From Cristatella mucedo (Eukaryota > Bryozoa > Phylactolaemata > Cristatellidae): a stretch of 64,000 bases of DNA. Within the stretch, counting starts at the first letter, position 1, and each line of letters starts with the position of its first letter. The DNA lies in assembly GCA_009760855.2 (NCBI GenBank), contig WPIO01000006.1, forward strand, positions 2,468,501 to 2,532,500. The letters are read 5' to 3'. Positions 23,384-34,556 of the stretch are shown here, one piece after another. Position numbers and translations under genes: made by a program. Below the pieces are notes generated by a model that worked only from the letters and a program-made list of their open reading frames with translations, searched no databases and was not told the DNA's origin.

Positions 23384-25534
23384 ATGCGGCCGTCGTCGCC
23401 GACTCCGCGATGGTGCGACGGTGCGGCGGCGGCCGCCGTAGGTGGCGGCGGCGGCGCGACTAGTCGGTCGTCTCCGCTGCTGCGGCTGGTGGCCGTCGCC
23501 GCGTGGCTAGCGTCGGCCGTCGTCGTCGTCGTCGCCGCCGGACCGTACGACACGGACACGTACTCGACGGACGTGCGCACGTGCGAGCCGATACAAATCG
23601 ACATGTGCCGCGGCCTGGGCTACAACCTGACGGCCGGCCCGAACTTCGTCGGCCACGACAACCAGCGCGACACGGAGCTGCAGCTGGGCACGTTCAGCAG
23701 CCTGGTGCAGTACGGCTGCTCCGACCAGCTGCTGCCCTTCCTCTGCGCCGTCTACGTGCCCATGTGCAGCCCCAAGGTCGAGCCGCTCATCGGCCCGTGC
23801 CGGCAGGTGTGCGACAGCGTGCACGCGCGCTGCGCGCCCGTCCTGCACAGCTTCGGCTTGCCGTGGCCGGCGGCGCTCAACTGCTCCAAGTTTCCGCCCG
23901 TCAACCAGGAGGGCAGCATGTGCATGGACATACCGACCGGCGAGTCCGGCGGCGGCGCTGCGGCCGGCGGCGGTGGCCCCAAGCAGACCTCGGGCGGTCG
24001 GCGGCCGAATACTCCTCAGCAGCAGCCGCTGCCTCCGGGCGGCGGCGGCGGAGCGTCTGCCAGGCGCCGGCCCACCGACCTGCTCTCGCCGCCGTCGCAC
24101 GGCGTCGCCGCCTCCGCGACGCCCGGCGGCAGCGCTGGCGCCGCGGCCAGGGCGGCGGCCAATCCGTGCGGCCGCTACCGCCACCCGGCCGCGTACGTGC
24201 ACGTCAACCGCACGAACGAGTGCCTGCCGCTCTGCCACGCCGACAACGCGTTCTCGAAGGAGAGCAAGGAGCTGACGCGCGTCTGGATCGCCGTCTGGTC
24301 GAGCCTGTGCTTCGTCTCGTCGGCGTTCGCCGTCGTCACGTTCGTGCTGGACGCTCGTCGCTTCCGCTTTCCCGAGCGGCCCGTCGCGTTCCTGTCGCTC
24401 TGCTGTGCCCTCTACAGCGTCGGCTACGCGGTTCGCCTCATCGCCGGCCGCGAGGAGGTCATCTGCGACGCGGCGCAGCGGACGGTGCTGCTGCGCGAGG
24501 GACTCGACAACGCCAACTGCGCGGCCGTCTTCCTGCTGCTCTACTACTTCGGCGCTGCCGGCTCGCTCTGGTGGGTCGCTCTCAACGTCGGCTGGCTCCT
24601 CTCGGCCGGCCTCGGCTGGCCGCACGAGGCGATCGAAGTGTACAGCAGCTACTTCCATCTGGTCGCCTGGGCCGTGCCCGCCATCCTGTCGATAGCCGTC
24701 ATCGTGCTTCGCGACGTCGCCGGCGACGAGCTGACCGGCCTATGCTACGTGGACGGCTCGCGCAGCCGCCAGACGGCGCTCGGCCTCGTCGTGCTCCCGT
24801 CGGCTGCCTTCCTGCTGCTCGGCCTCGCCCTACTCGTCGCCGGCTTCGCGACCAGCCGCCGCCGCCGCCTCCGCCGCCTTCAGCGTCAGTCCGCCGCCGC
24901 GGCAGCAGCAGGGGACGCAGGTGCCGCTTCGGGGGTGCCGACCGGCGGCGCCCACTCGGCCTCGGCCGCCGCCGTCAAGATGGCCAGCAAAGAGGTGGAG
25001 TCGCTGACGGCCCGCGTCGGCGTCTACTCGGCCATCTACAGCGTGCCGGCAGCCTGTCTCGTCGCCTGCCACCTGTACGAGTACGTCAACAGGGCGTCCT
25101 GGTACGAGGCGACGGACGGCGGCGGCGCCGCCGCCGCCGCCGCCCTAGACGACGTAACCGAGTCGCCGCGAGTCGAGGTCATCATGCTGCGGATATTCGC
25201 CTCGCTCGCGACCGGCATCATAAGCGGCCTGTGCGTCCTGTCGGGCCAGACGCTACAGGGCTGGGGCGCTCTCCTCTGCCGCAGGACTCGCGGCGGCCGT
25301 CGCCCCGGCGCCGGCCGCCATCACCAAGGCGGCGGCGGCGGCTGCTGCTGGAGCGGTGAAGACTCGTCGGCGACGGCCAGCCTGTCTAAGGCGAGGCCGC
25401 CGCCGGCTGCCGCTTACACGCCGGTCAAGCTGGCTGTACATCCCGTGTGCAAGGTCACGGCCGCCGCCGCCGCGGGACACAATCCGCATCACCGGGTCTT
25501 GCTCGTGTACGACACAGAGAACGCGGCCAGGTGA
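23384..25534 (+). CDS. fz4: Frizzled-4-type Wnt receptor, intronless, 716 aa
   Basis: Seven-pass plasma-membrane receptor that binds Wnt through an extracellular cysteine-rich domain (CRD) and signals through Dishevelled. Seen: a hydrophobic signal core at about residues 32-52; a CRD at 67-180 with exactly ten cysteines (67, 75, 112, 121, 128, 139, 143, 150, 167, 180) and Frizzled-4-like stretches (IGPC, LNCSKFPP, MCM); a Gly/Ala/Pro linker at 184-260; linker cysteines 262, 280, 284; TM1 299-322, TM2 333-353, TM3 377-404, TM4 423-443, TM5 464-488, TM6 544-566, TM7 598-619. The DELTGLCYV and SSYFHL signatures are present. Possible N-glycosylation sites are N81, N166 and N275. Start: the first ATG after the predicted TSS (context GCCGACATGC); the open frame extends 5' but has no ATG there. 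Odd: QTLQGW (622-627) replaces KTxxxW; loop 3 (489-543) is about twice the usual size; the protein ends NAAR with no PDZ ligand. Other Frizzled classes (9/10) fit the CRD less well. Confidence 0.93.
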   Translation: MRPSSPTPRWCDGAAAAAVGGGGGATSRSSPLLRLVAVAAWLASAVVVVVAAGPYDTDTYSTDVRTCEPIQIDMCRGLGYNLTAGPNFVGHDNQRDTELQLGTFSSLVQYGCSDQLLPFLCAVYVPMCSPKVEPLIGPCRQVCDSVHARCAPVLHSFGLPWPAALNCSKFPPVNQEGSMCMDIPTGESGGGAAAGGGGPKQTSGGRRPNTPQQQPLPPGGGGGASARRRPTDLLSPPSHGVAASATPGGSAGAAARAAANPCGRYRHPAAYVHVNRTNECLPLCHADNAFSKESKELTRVWIAVWSSLCFVSSAFAVVTFVLDARRFRFPERPVAFLSLCCALYSVGYAVRLIAGREEVICDAAQRTVLLREGLDNANCAAVFLLLYYFGAAGSLWWVALNVGWLLSAGLGWPHEAIEVYSSYFHLVAWAVPAILSIAVIVLRDVAGDELTGLCYVDGSRSRQTALGLVVLPSAAFLLLGLALLVAGFATSRRRRLRRLQRQSAAAAAAGDAGAASGVPTGGAHSASAAAVKMASKEVESLTARVGVYSAIYSVPAACLVACHLYEYVNRASWYEATDGGGAAAAAALDDVTESPRVEVIMLRIFASLATGIISGLCVLSGQTLQGWGALLCRRTRGGRRPGAGRHHQGGGGGCCWSGEDSSATASLSKARPPPAAAYTPVKLAVHPVCKVTAAAAAGHNPHHRVLLVYDTENAAR

Positions 25535-25875
25535 CGTCGTGGCTGGCAGGCCGGCCAGCTGTCCGGTCGTCGTCGCCTCCGCCACACCGACGTTCTAGAT
25601 CGGCTGTCGGCGGCGGCATTCCGAGAGGTTGCGCCATCCGGCCGGCGGCTCAGCACTCGCGCGAGACTTTACTCGGCCAGCAGCCGTGCGAACCGAGCGC
25701 TGTTGAAGAGGACGCGCTCGTCTCTCCAGCCGCCCGTCCGCCCACCCGCCCTTACAGGCAACGCCCGGCGTTACAGCGAGCGTCTGGCAGCCGCGTGCGT
25801 GCTGCCTGGGAGTCGCGACACTTACCTTGTTGTTTTTTTTTATTCCATTAAACGTGCTGCGAGCACTTTGTCTTC
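25535..25875 (+). terminator. Frizzled 3' UTR with ATTAAA poly(A) signal
   Basis: After the TGA at 25532-25534 comes about 310 bp of non-coding GC-rich DNA, then a T-run and ATTAAA at 25847-25852, followed by a G/T-containing stretch. This gives a short 3' UTR with cleavage expected near 25865-25880. No AATAAA lies nearer the stop. Confidence 0.5.
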
Positions 25876-25879
25876 GCGG

Positions 25880-28640
25880 GAAGGCCCTTGTGCAAAACGC
25901 GGTTGCCTCTGCCCCTGAAGGCCCGGGTCAAAGCTCAGTGCTGGTACATACAGGAAAGACCAAGCCTATAGCCGGGGAGCCAAACAACCGCCGCGGATTC
26001 GTCGGGGCGCAAGATGGCCGTGGCGCGGCAGCATGCCGCGACGGCAGATGAAGAGCGGTGGCGTTATCGTCGGCGCATCTCGCCGGCAGCGCCAGTTTCT
26101 TTATCATAGTCCGCTCGAGCGCACAATGGCCGTCCGGTGAATGGCGACGGCCAACAATGGGCCACTTTCGGGGCAATTAGAGAAACCGCACTAGCGGACC
26201 TCTCGGCGAGATTGTCTTCTGTTTACTGCGGCGAGCCATTTCGCTCGCTCGGTCGCGTTTGTTTGCTCCCCGAGCCGGCGTCAATGGGGAAGCTGAATAT
26301 TGATCAGCGCGCTGCGAGCACAATGCCCAAATGGCATTAGCAGTCATTAGGAATCGCTGCGCGTTTACCCCACGAGCCGCTCGCTGCTTCCTAGAAGCGA
26401 GCGTTCGGGCGTAATGCGAACACAATGGAAAGAAGAGCGCTCGCCGCGTCGCCGCCGCCAGGGGCGCGCGCGAGCGCGGGAAGAGCGCCGCTGCTGAGAC
26501 TGTGCGGTGCGACGGGCGCGCTCGCCGTCCGCCGCCGCCGTCCTGAGACGCCGCTTCCGCCGCCGAACCGCCTCCGTGATCCCGCGGTCCGGGACGCGCC
26601 GTTCCGGACCGCGCGATGGCGGCGGCGAGCGGTCGCCCTCGGCGCACGCTATCGATCGGCCGACGGACGCCACGCAGGCGCGCGTCCGGCGGAGGAAGTT
26701 CGGCGGCTCGAAGCCGCACGAGCGCACCCGCCGCACGCCCGCCGGTGGCCTCCGTCGTCCCCGCTGCCGCCACCGCGCGGTTCGAGAGTTCGCTTCCGGG
26801 TGACGGCAGAAGCGGCGCCGCAGACACCGCACGCGCGCCGCCGCCGCCGACGCATCGACCGGACGAGTTCGGGCTTTTTCGGCCGCCATTTCGCGGCTAA
26901 CCGTGGACCGCCGAGCGCCGCCATCCGCTTCCGCCCACGCTCCGCTCGACCCCCGAGCGCACGCCGCAGTCACGCGCTGGTTCTAATTCGCCTGACGATT
27001 GGCGGTAATGGACGTAAACAAACAGAGGAAGGCCTCGCTCGCCATTCTCAGCGGGGCGCTCTGTGCGTGCCGGCGCTGCCGCGGTTCACTTAAGTCAACG
27101 AGTCGCTTCGGGCAGCGCGCTGCGATAGGGTCCGCGGGTAGCCACGGTTTACACAGGCGGCGGATGCTCTATTAAAGAGCCACCTATGTACGCCTAAATG
27201 GTCTGCAATGAAAGGCAATTAAGTGCTCGAGTAAGCGAGCGCACGCTCGCGCTAGCCGGCCGCTTGCTGTAATCCCGCCCCCTCCGCCGCCCCCCCCCCC
27301 GCCCAGCCGAGGCGCTTAGGCTGAAGCCCGCTCGCCAGCGGGGCGGCCGGCCGATGTGCTGCGGTCGCCGGCGCACGGCGGCGCTTCGGGCGATCGCGCG
27401 CGCGCGGTGCGACGCGGCGCGGGAGCGCGAGAAGTGGCGATTGCGACGAAAACGAGAGCGCCGCTTCGCTAAGCGCCCGCGTCCGCTCGGCGACGCGCGT
27501 GCGCATGCCGAGGCGGTCGGTCGGTCGGTCGGGCTGCGGCGTGCCGCGCACGCGTGAGTCGCGGCGCCGGCGCTCGAGCCTGCACCCAGCATGCAAGCGC
27601 ACGCAGGAGCTTCGTGCGCCGCTGGACGCGATGCGACGAAATCGTGGGCTGCCATACCAAGCTGCCTGCATGTTTACCTTGATCCACTGAGGCAAGTTGA
27701 GACACAAGTCACAACCTAACGCTTCTGCCAATGCCATTAGCTTCACTTCTATTGCGCCAATGCGCCCACCCCCGCCTGTCTGCGTGCCGCACGCGTTACG
27801 CAGCAGTTCGCGTGTGCGAGAGCCGTTAGCCGCTGGCGAGCCTGCAGCTGCTGCACGGCTTTGGATGCTCAGAGAAATGTACGCATGCATGTATCTATCT
27901 ACGTCTGCGACTCCACAAAAGCAAAAGTACTATGTGAGTGTTACACGGTAGAGTTTTGTATGGCACACTCAAAGCCGAAGCGGCATTCGGTACGCATTCG
28001 GTAGCCAACAGACTTCAACTCCTCACGCGACAACGAGAAAATGAGAAGCATAGCAGAGTCATGAGAGCAGTTGAGGAAGTGAGCAGCTCATGCGGACCGC
28101 TGGAAAGCTGGATGCGCTACAGTCGGCAGCAGGAGAGTAGATGTCGTTGCGTAAGACTCGTGCAAGCGAGCTCCGCAGTCTAGGACCTGCAGAGCAGAGA
28201 GCTTCCGTCGCCAACTTCCGTCGCCTTAAGCGCGCAGGAAGCGACCGCTCGCTAAGACTTAACAAGACGCGATCGGCAGCGGCATCGGGTTCATTAGCGG
28301 AAAACTTCCGCGGGGATGCGGCGGCGACCGCGCGCTCTACTGAGGGCAGAACGGCTCTGGGCTCTTTTTCCGCGTAGTGCGCGCCCGCGCCGGTGGGCGT
28401 AGGCAGTCGCGCGAGCGCGAGCATTCGCGTAGGCGGCGCGACGGAAACCCGAGCGGAAGCACCGCGTGCGAAGGAGCCGCCGCCGTAAGTCCGCTGCGCT
28501 GCTTCAGGCGCCGCAGACAGCCGCAGGTCTCGCGCGCAGACGACGCGCGGCCGCGCAGGGGCGCGCCGCGGCGTCTCGGGCAAAGCCGACGGTCGCTCGT
28601 CGCGCGAGCGAAGGCGCCAGGGGCTGTGAGCGGGCCCACG
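25880..28640. other. CpG-rich DNA without a supported gene
   Basis: Many overlapping Arg/Ala/Pro-rich frames on both strands, up to 222 codons (26425-27093), typical of stop-poor GC-rich DNA. C-run at 27291-27300. An exon or a second promoter could be hidden here but nothing identifies one. Confidence 0.5.
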
Positions 28641-28651
28641 AGTGCACGGGC

Positions 28652-28678
28652 GAGAGAGAGAGAGAGAGAGAGAGAGAG
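28652..28678 (+). repeat. Short (GA)n tract
   Basis: 13 GA units in CpG-rich DNA. Confidence 0.95.
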
Positions 28679-28796
28679 CCGCGGCCCGCGGCGGCTGCAC
28701 GCGTCCAAGTCCTCTTTTGGCGTCGAGCGAGCTCGGCGACCGCGCTGCCGCTCACCTGCAGCGGCAGCGCAGTCGCGGCCTCGCTTCAACAAGAAC

Positions 28797-28940
28797 GATA
28801 ATAATAATAGCTGCATAATAGTAATAATAACAACAAATAATAACATAATATGGTAATATTATGGTAATAATAACAGCAGCGACAATAAGGCATTTGCAAA
28901 ATGCCCTAAGAGAACCGAATGTCTCGCTAGCTGCACTGGA
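28797..28940 (-). mobile_element. Degenerate tail with a long (AAT)n tract
   Basis: An AT-rich (AATAAT)n-like tract of about 90 bp interrupts the CpG-rich region and is followed by GCATTTGCAAAATGCCCTAAG with a mutated hairpin (AGAACCGAATGTCTCG). Confidence 0.5.
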
Positions 28941-29257
28941 CAGGCGTCGAACTCCTACGGGCAATGGCGGCGAGGCGTAGCAGCCGGTGCCACGCCTCTT
29001 AGCGAGCCCGGTCGCTCACCCGTCGCCCGAAAAGTCTTGGTAACTTCAGCGAGGTTGTGAAGCTACTGGCCGACAGGTCCCGCAGCGATGACGGAAGCTC
29101 CCGGCTGTAGGCGTATTTCGAAAGGCCAGATGGATCCGTGGGATTTTCGCCGAATTCCATAGACGTGCTGGCGATAATGAGCCTGGCGTAACTGTTGCAC
29201 CGCACGGGACGCGCCAGGCGCGGGAGGGGGGTGCTGAGTGGTGAATAAACGTAAATA

Positions 29258-29382
29258 CAAAATATAATTCGTTTGTATAGCGCCATAAGAGAACTTAATC
29301 TTTATTCGGGTGCTTCGCATACGCCACAGGGCTCGAGCCCACGACCTCGGTCGGGGCGAGCGCCTTTACCGCTGGGCCAAAG
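29258..29382 (-). mobile_element. SINE A in CpG-rich DNA
   Basis: TTTGTATAGCGCCATAAGAG, GGGCTCGAGCCCACGACCTC and GCTGGGCCAAAGC mark tail, B box and A box on the minus strand. Confidence 0.84.
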
Positions 29383-29384
29383 CT

Positions 29385-31700
29385 GCGCGGCGAATGAAAC
29401 GAGATGGAAGGGGGAGACGGACGGCCGGGTGAGCGCCGGCGAGCTCGAGCGAGTGCCGCGAGTGCTCTCACCAGGGGACGCTCCGCCGTCTTGCGGCCGC
29501 TCGAGCCTGCGGGCTACCGGCGACCGAGCGCTCCTGCGCCGGCGTCCCCGCCGATCGCGCCGTCCCGACTGGCCCGTACGGGCATTCAGACGCGTCCGAG
29601 ATTTAATTCGCTTAAGCCCGAGGCATGCTTAGCGAGAGATATCGCGTCGCCTCCGCCCCAACACCACCCCCCCACCCGCGCGCCCGCATTCCGCAGTAGA
29701 ACTCCGGACGGCGCGGCACGGGAGCCTCGCGATCGAGGCTATTTTTCTCGCCGCCGCCGCCGCGCGCCCTAACCGAGCGAGCTATGACGTCCGTGGGATC
29801 TGGGCGCCGACGGAGCGCCGCGGGCGCCCACATCCGACTGACACTTCTCGACACTCCGCGGACCCTGGGGTTCACCTCATTAGCTGGCTGGCACTCAGCG
29901 GAGCCGACGCGGCGGCGCGTTAGCGCGCGCGCTGCCGCGAGCAGCTCGCTCGCCGAGCGCGCGGCCTCTTGCCGTGCGCTCGCCCGCTGTCGCGCTCGGG
30001 CGGCGCGCCGGTCACCCCGGTGCTCGCGCACCTGCCGCCGCCTAGCGCCGGCTGTCGCCCCGCGATGTTGCCGCCGCAGCTGTCCAGCGGAATGTCCCCG
30101 AACCGTTTCAGAAGGGCTGCGGCGGCAGGCAAAAGTGGGGCGAGTCATTTCGCTCGTGCGACGCATCCGACGCCGACACAAACTCGGCGGCGCGATTGCG
30201 CGCGCGCGCGACTTCCGCTAGTTCGGGTAGCGCCGGCTGTGCGCGTGCAATGGATTCGCGGAGACCTGACGCTCGCGCGCGCAATACGCCAAACGGCAAC
30301 GACGCTGCGCTCGAAATCCTAAGAAGACGGCGCCGCCGACAGCAATACCGAATGAGCGAAGAACCGCAGGCACTGCAACGGCGGATAGGGAAGGTGAAGG
30401 TCGGCCCCAGACTCTTCCGTCTACTGCTAGCGCTCAGCTACGCAGTGGTCGTACGTAATGGCTGCATGTAGCCTTTACTAGGACGTCGTCTTCCTCGTCC
30501 TTAGACCACGATTCGCCGACCGGCAGACTGCAATCGCTGAGCCGCCATGACACGCTAGGTAAGGCGGTTGCTTTTCACGGCCTCGTTACCGAAGTCGTGG
30601 GTTCTAATCCTGCAGTGGACGATCCTCTATCGTCGCTGCAAGCGGTGGTGATACTCGTGCAGGCTCTTCTGTCGCTTTATAAAAGAGGCAGTTAAATCAG
30701 CTACTTTTTCTTACGCTGGCCTCGTACGCTGGCCAAGTCGTAAGTAAATATCGCTTCCTACAGAAAATATACAGTATATCGCTGCTCGTAAGCCACGGCT
30801 TATCGCCGGCTCTCAGTTCCAAATCAGCGGCCAAGCCGGTAGTTCGCAGGACGCCTCAACACCCCCTTACACGGCACGCGCGCGCGCACGCGCCGCCGAC
30901 GCCGCGCCCGCCCACCCACATCCAAGCCGCGGGTGGGTGGGAACGCGCGCACCGTTGTTTCTGATGCCGCGAAGTCGCACAGATTAAAGCGGCAGTCGCG
31001 CCGCAGGGTTTCCCACACTCGCGAAGGCTTCTGAGGAGCGGGCTTTCGGTGCGCCGCGCATGGCGAACCGCCTCCGCCCTACGACACGACATGACTCACG
31101 ACACGACCGAAAACTCACGGCGCACGGCGCCTGCCGCCGCGCTCGCGCCCCCCGGCATTCGCGAGCGGAGCGGCTGCTGCGGTCGCGCCACGCAGCGCGA
31201 CGTCGCGTCGCGCCGACCGCTGGGCGCGCGCTGCCGTGCCTTGGCGGTCGCGCGGTCGTGGCATGCCGACTTCCGAGAGCCCCGGACGCTCGCTGGGCGG
31301 CGTTTCGCGGCGACGCACATCCACTTCACCGGACAATGAATTCGGTAGGGGTTTCGCAAAAGGTGGCCCTTGCATTCCAGCGGCTCGTCGTCGTCTGCAC
31401 AGCTCTACCCTCTCGCAGTTGCCCGAAGTGACGACATGCGGCGCTCCCAGCTTCCGCTTGGACCAGCTGACTGGGCGGATTGAAAAGGCATCTGGCAGAT
31501 TGAGAGCAACTGACCGGAAGCCTTGCTATGCCTGCCTCTGGTAAGAGATGGACACGCTTTAATCGAGTTTGCCCACGATTCTTCATCGGGGCATTCAATA
31601 AAGTTAGTACTCAGTATCAATTTAAAGATGGTCAGCGCGTCAGGACGTTTTGTACACACAACTCTATGCTGATTCGCGATCCGGCGCTGACATATAAATT
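29385..31700. other. CpG-rich DNA without a supported gene
   Basis: Apart from SINE B at 30.54 kb, only low-information frames. CGCG runs at 30190-30210 and 30877-30900. Confidence 0.5.
30541..30706 (+). mobile_element. SINE B (tRNA-headed, different tail)
   Basis: GCCGCCATGACACGCTAGGT opens the tRNA-like head. B box GGGTTCTAATCC at about 30599. The body has GCTGCAAGCGGTGGTGATA and the tail has AGAGGCAGTTAAATCAGCTA. This tail shares nothing with the LINE hairpin. Confidence 0.83.
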
Positions 31701-31717
31701 TAGAAAATTACATCCAT

Positions 31718-32555
31718 GATAATAATATTAATAACAATGCATTTGATAAAGCCCCCTCAGAGAACTCAATTTTTTTCTAGGCGCTTTACATTTGCTGCAA
31801 AGGGAAACGCGATTGAATGGTGAATAATATCATGCTTGATAAAAAAAAAACACGAATAACACGGTTAGGGTGACATGCACAGGGTCAGCATGCAAATGTG
31901 GTTAGTGGCAGCATGCACAGTGTCAGCATGCATAAGCACATGAAGGACGAATCACAGGGACCCACTAAATGCTGTCCTAAATAAGTTTGTTTTTAAGTTC
32001 TTTTTAAATGTGGTCAGGTCAGGGGATGTTCTGACGCAGGTCGGGAGGAAGTTCCAAGCGTTGGGAGCATACGAACTAAATCCACGGTCTCCAAAGAATT
32101 TGAGGTTTGTACTCGGTATTTGTAGACTGTTGGATTCCGATAAGCGGGTGGTACGATGCTTGGCCTAATGGGGGAGTATATCTGAGAGATAGGCTCGAGC
32201 CAAAGAATGAGGGGACCTAAAAGTGAGCAACAAAACCTTGAAGTCAATCCGCTACTTGACTGGTAGCCAGTGCAGGTCGGCAAGAATTGGTGTAATGTGG
32301 TAACTGCGATGCTCACGACAGACAAGCCTAGCTTCGGAGTTTCGCACCAGCTGCAATCGCCTGATTGCACATGCAAGTAGGCCAGCAAGCAGCGAGTTGC
32401 AGAAGTCAAGACGGGATGTCACAAATGCATGGACCAACTTGGACGTGGTATCCTCATCTGAACAAGCCCGAATTTTAGCAATGTTGTGAAGCTGAAAATA
32501 GGCAGCTTTGACTGTGGAGCTGAAATGGTCGTCTAACGAGAGGCCACTTTGGAAC
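31718..32555 (-). mobile_element. L2/CR1-clade LINE fragment, same family
   Basis: Same family as the copy at 50.6-52.0 kb and collinear with it from the (ATT)n tail and hairpin (31718-31800) through the 3' UTR into the RT C-terminal region. It keeps SLDDH, AFVTSRLDFC and LHWLPVK on the minus strand. It is 5'-truncated near 32555, and an A-run has grown at about 31841-31851. No YADD, so it is non-functional. Confidence 0.87.
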
Positions 32556-32645
32556 GTTGGCCATGAACTTCGGTTATGGGACAACTATTAAATGTTAAGC
32601 ACGTTGTTATTTTTTCCACCTACGCAGATTTTGCTCCATTAACCA

Positions 32646-32674
32646 AGAGCTCTCAGCTTGGAGCTGAGAGCTCT
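32646..32674. repeat. 13-bp perfect hairpin
   Basis: AGAGCTCTCAGCT and its complement around a 3-nt loop, just beyond a truncated LINE 5' end. Confidence 0.9.
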
Positions 32675-33139
32675 CACCAGCCCTCGCGGTCACGAACACT
32701 CAGGCCTGACTTCCAAAGCAAAGTTGGGTTGTTTTAATTTTTCGCGGGTTAAGACTAATTTAAGAATTAAAACCTTCGGTTTTGCACGCCCGCCATAGTG
32801 AGCCGGCAAGTTTTTATAGCAATGAATTCGGAACAAAAAAGATACGAAGCGAGCAGAACATGAATAAGCGTACCGATCGCCGACGTCAATGAGAAAAACA
32901 GCAAGCAACAAACCAAGTCGCTCGGTGCCACACGACCGAATCTCAACTGGAACGTCGCATATGACAAACTCTGCTACCGGAAGAAACTGATGAAGAAGCC
33001 CGGGAGCTTCGTGCCGTCGAAGATCACCGATCCGAACAAGGATTCGCTGTGAGTGGCAGTTCGTGTTAGTGGCGTTGCTAGGGTATCGTGGGCTTGGCGA
33101 CACACAGACAGGTGGACCCCCAAACGATAGCAATGCAAT

Positions 33140-33312
33140 CACTAGCTGATTTAGCAGCCCCTTTGTATAGCGACAGATGAGCGTTTACGGCTATCGCCAC
33201 CGCTTGCAGCGGCAATGAAGAATCGCCCACCGCACGATTTGAGTTACGTGACCTCGGGACCGAGGCCACGTGAAAATCAACGGCCTAGTGACCTAGTGAC
33301 CAATCACGGCTG
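33140..33312 (-). mobile_element. SINE B
   Basis: Minus-oriented. ACTAGCTGATTTAGCAGCC, ATCGCCACCGCTTGCAGC, ACCTCGGGACCGAGG and CTAGTGACCTAGTGACC. Same subfamily as the 62.0 kb copy (TTTGAGTTAC at the B-box region). Confidence 0.82.
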
Positions 33313-33415
33313 ACCAGTATTGGGCGCCCGTTTTATCCAACCCACGATCCAACGCCCGAAAACAGATGCTCCCCCTGCCCCCTTTTATAAAAAAAGCCGT
33401 CCTATTCTAGCATCG

Positions 33416-33587
33416 GGGAGAGAGAGAGAGAGAGAGACAGAAAGACAGAAAAACAGAGAGACAGAAAAAGAGAGAGACAGAGGCAGAGTAAGAGAGAGTC
33501 AGAGAGAGGCAGAGAGACTGTGAGAGAGACAGAGAGACGACAGAGAGAGTCAGACAGAGAAAAGCAGAGAGGCAGGGTGAGACTGAA

Positions 33588-33626
<39 letters not shown>

Positions 33627-34038
33627 AAGAGTCAGATTGACGGCAGAAAGAGAGACAGACGGAAACAGAGAGAAGCAGAAAGGCAGAGCCGGAGTGAGGT
33701 AGAGACAGAGACAGAGAAAAACACAGAGAGAGACAGACAGAGACAGAGACAGATAGAGACAAAGAGACAACTCAGAGAGACGACAGAGACAGACAGAGAG
33801 ACTGGGAGAGGCAGAGCCAGATAGAGACAGAGAGGCAGAGACACAGAGAGAGACAGAGAGCGACAGAGAAACAGAGAGCGACAGAGAGACAGACAGACAG
33901 AGAGACAGACAGACAGAGAGACAGAGAGAGGCAGAGAGAGAGAGACAGTGAGAGGCAGAGACAGACAAGAGAGGCAGAGAGAGAGACAGAGAGAGGCCGA
34001 GACAGAGAGAGGCCGAGACAGAGAGAGACAGACTGAGA
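33416..34038 (+). repeat. GA-rich compound array, about 620 bp
   Basis: GAGA mixed with GACA (GACAGA) units on the plus strand. Open frames through it on both strands are low-complexity only. Confidence 0.97.
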
Positions 34039-34530
34039 GCTCTCTTTTATCGGCGAGCTGCCGGCTTCGCTTGTGGCTCGTTTCTCTAGCGTCAGTTCGC
34101 TTTGTTGGGATTAGAGTCGGTCTAGGGCTGGTCTAGGACGGAGCATCCGACGCCCCCCTGAGTTTCGAGCTCTGGGGAATGCAGCCCCGATGGCAGCTGA
34201 CCATCAGGTACCTCGTGGCTCAAAATCCGAGTTATCCACACCAAGGTCATCTGCGTCAGTTGCAAGTCAAGGTTATCTGAGTGCGAAGTGAAGGCGGCCG
34301 CTAACCGAGCTGCCAAGCTGCTCGATGCCACAAGGTCTTGGTGCTATGTTTTACTCGCGGTGCGATCTACCGGACGTTCGCTCGCTGCGGCCGCATCGCT
34401 GGAGCTCGAAGCAGCAATGGATTAGACCTTTACGCTCGCTCTCTGCCGGCGGGGCCCTCGGGGGAAAGAGGCCGGCGCCGTAGCAGCCGACCCCCCTCCA
34501 TGAGGGGGGGGCCGACCGCTTAGCCACCGC

Positions 34531-34556
34531 CATCGCAGCAGCAGCAGCAGCAGCGG
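34531..34556 (+). repeat. (CAG)n tract
   Basis: Eight CAG units in GC-rich DNA with no supported gene. Confidence 0.9.

Noticed and set aside
23507-24658. 383-codon minus-strand frame antisense to Frizzled
   Set aside because: Complement of a GC-rich coding frame; no homology or start context.
23503-25359. 618-codon plus-strand frame overlapping the Frizzled CDS
   Set aside because: Shifted frame of the same DNA; Arg/Pro/Ala-rich with no domain, caused by GC-rich codons.
26365-27093. Frames of 200-222 codons on both strands
   Set aside because: Stop-poor CpG-rich DNA; overlapping both strands, no domain or splice pattern.
32690-33142. 150-codon minus-strand frame as a gene
   Set aside because: Only a short stretch resembles the region near 20.52 kb (TTTTTGTTCCG.ATTCATTGCTAT); no domain, so probably an old shared repeat fragment.
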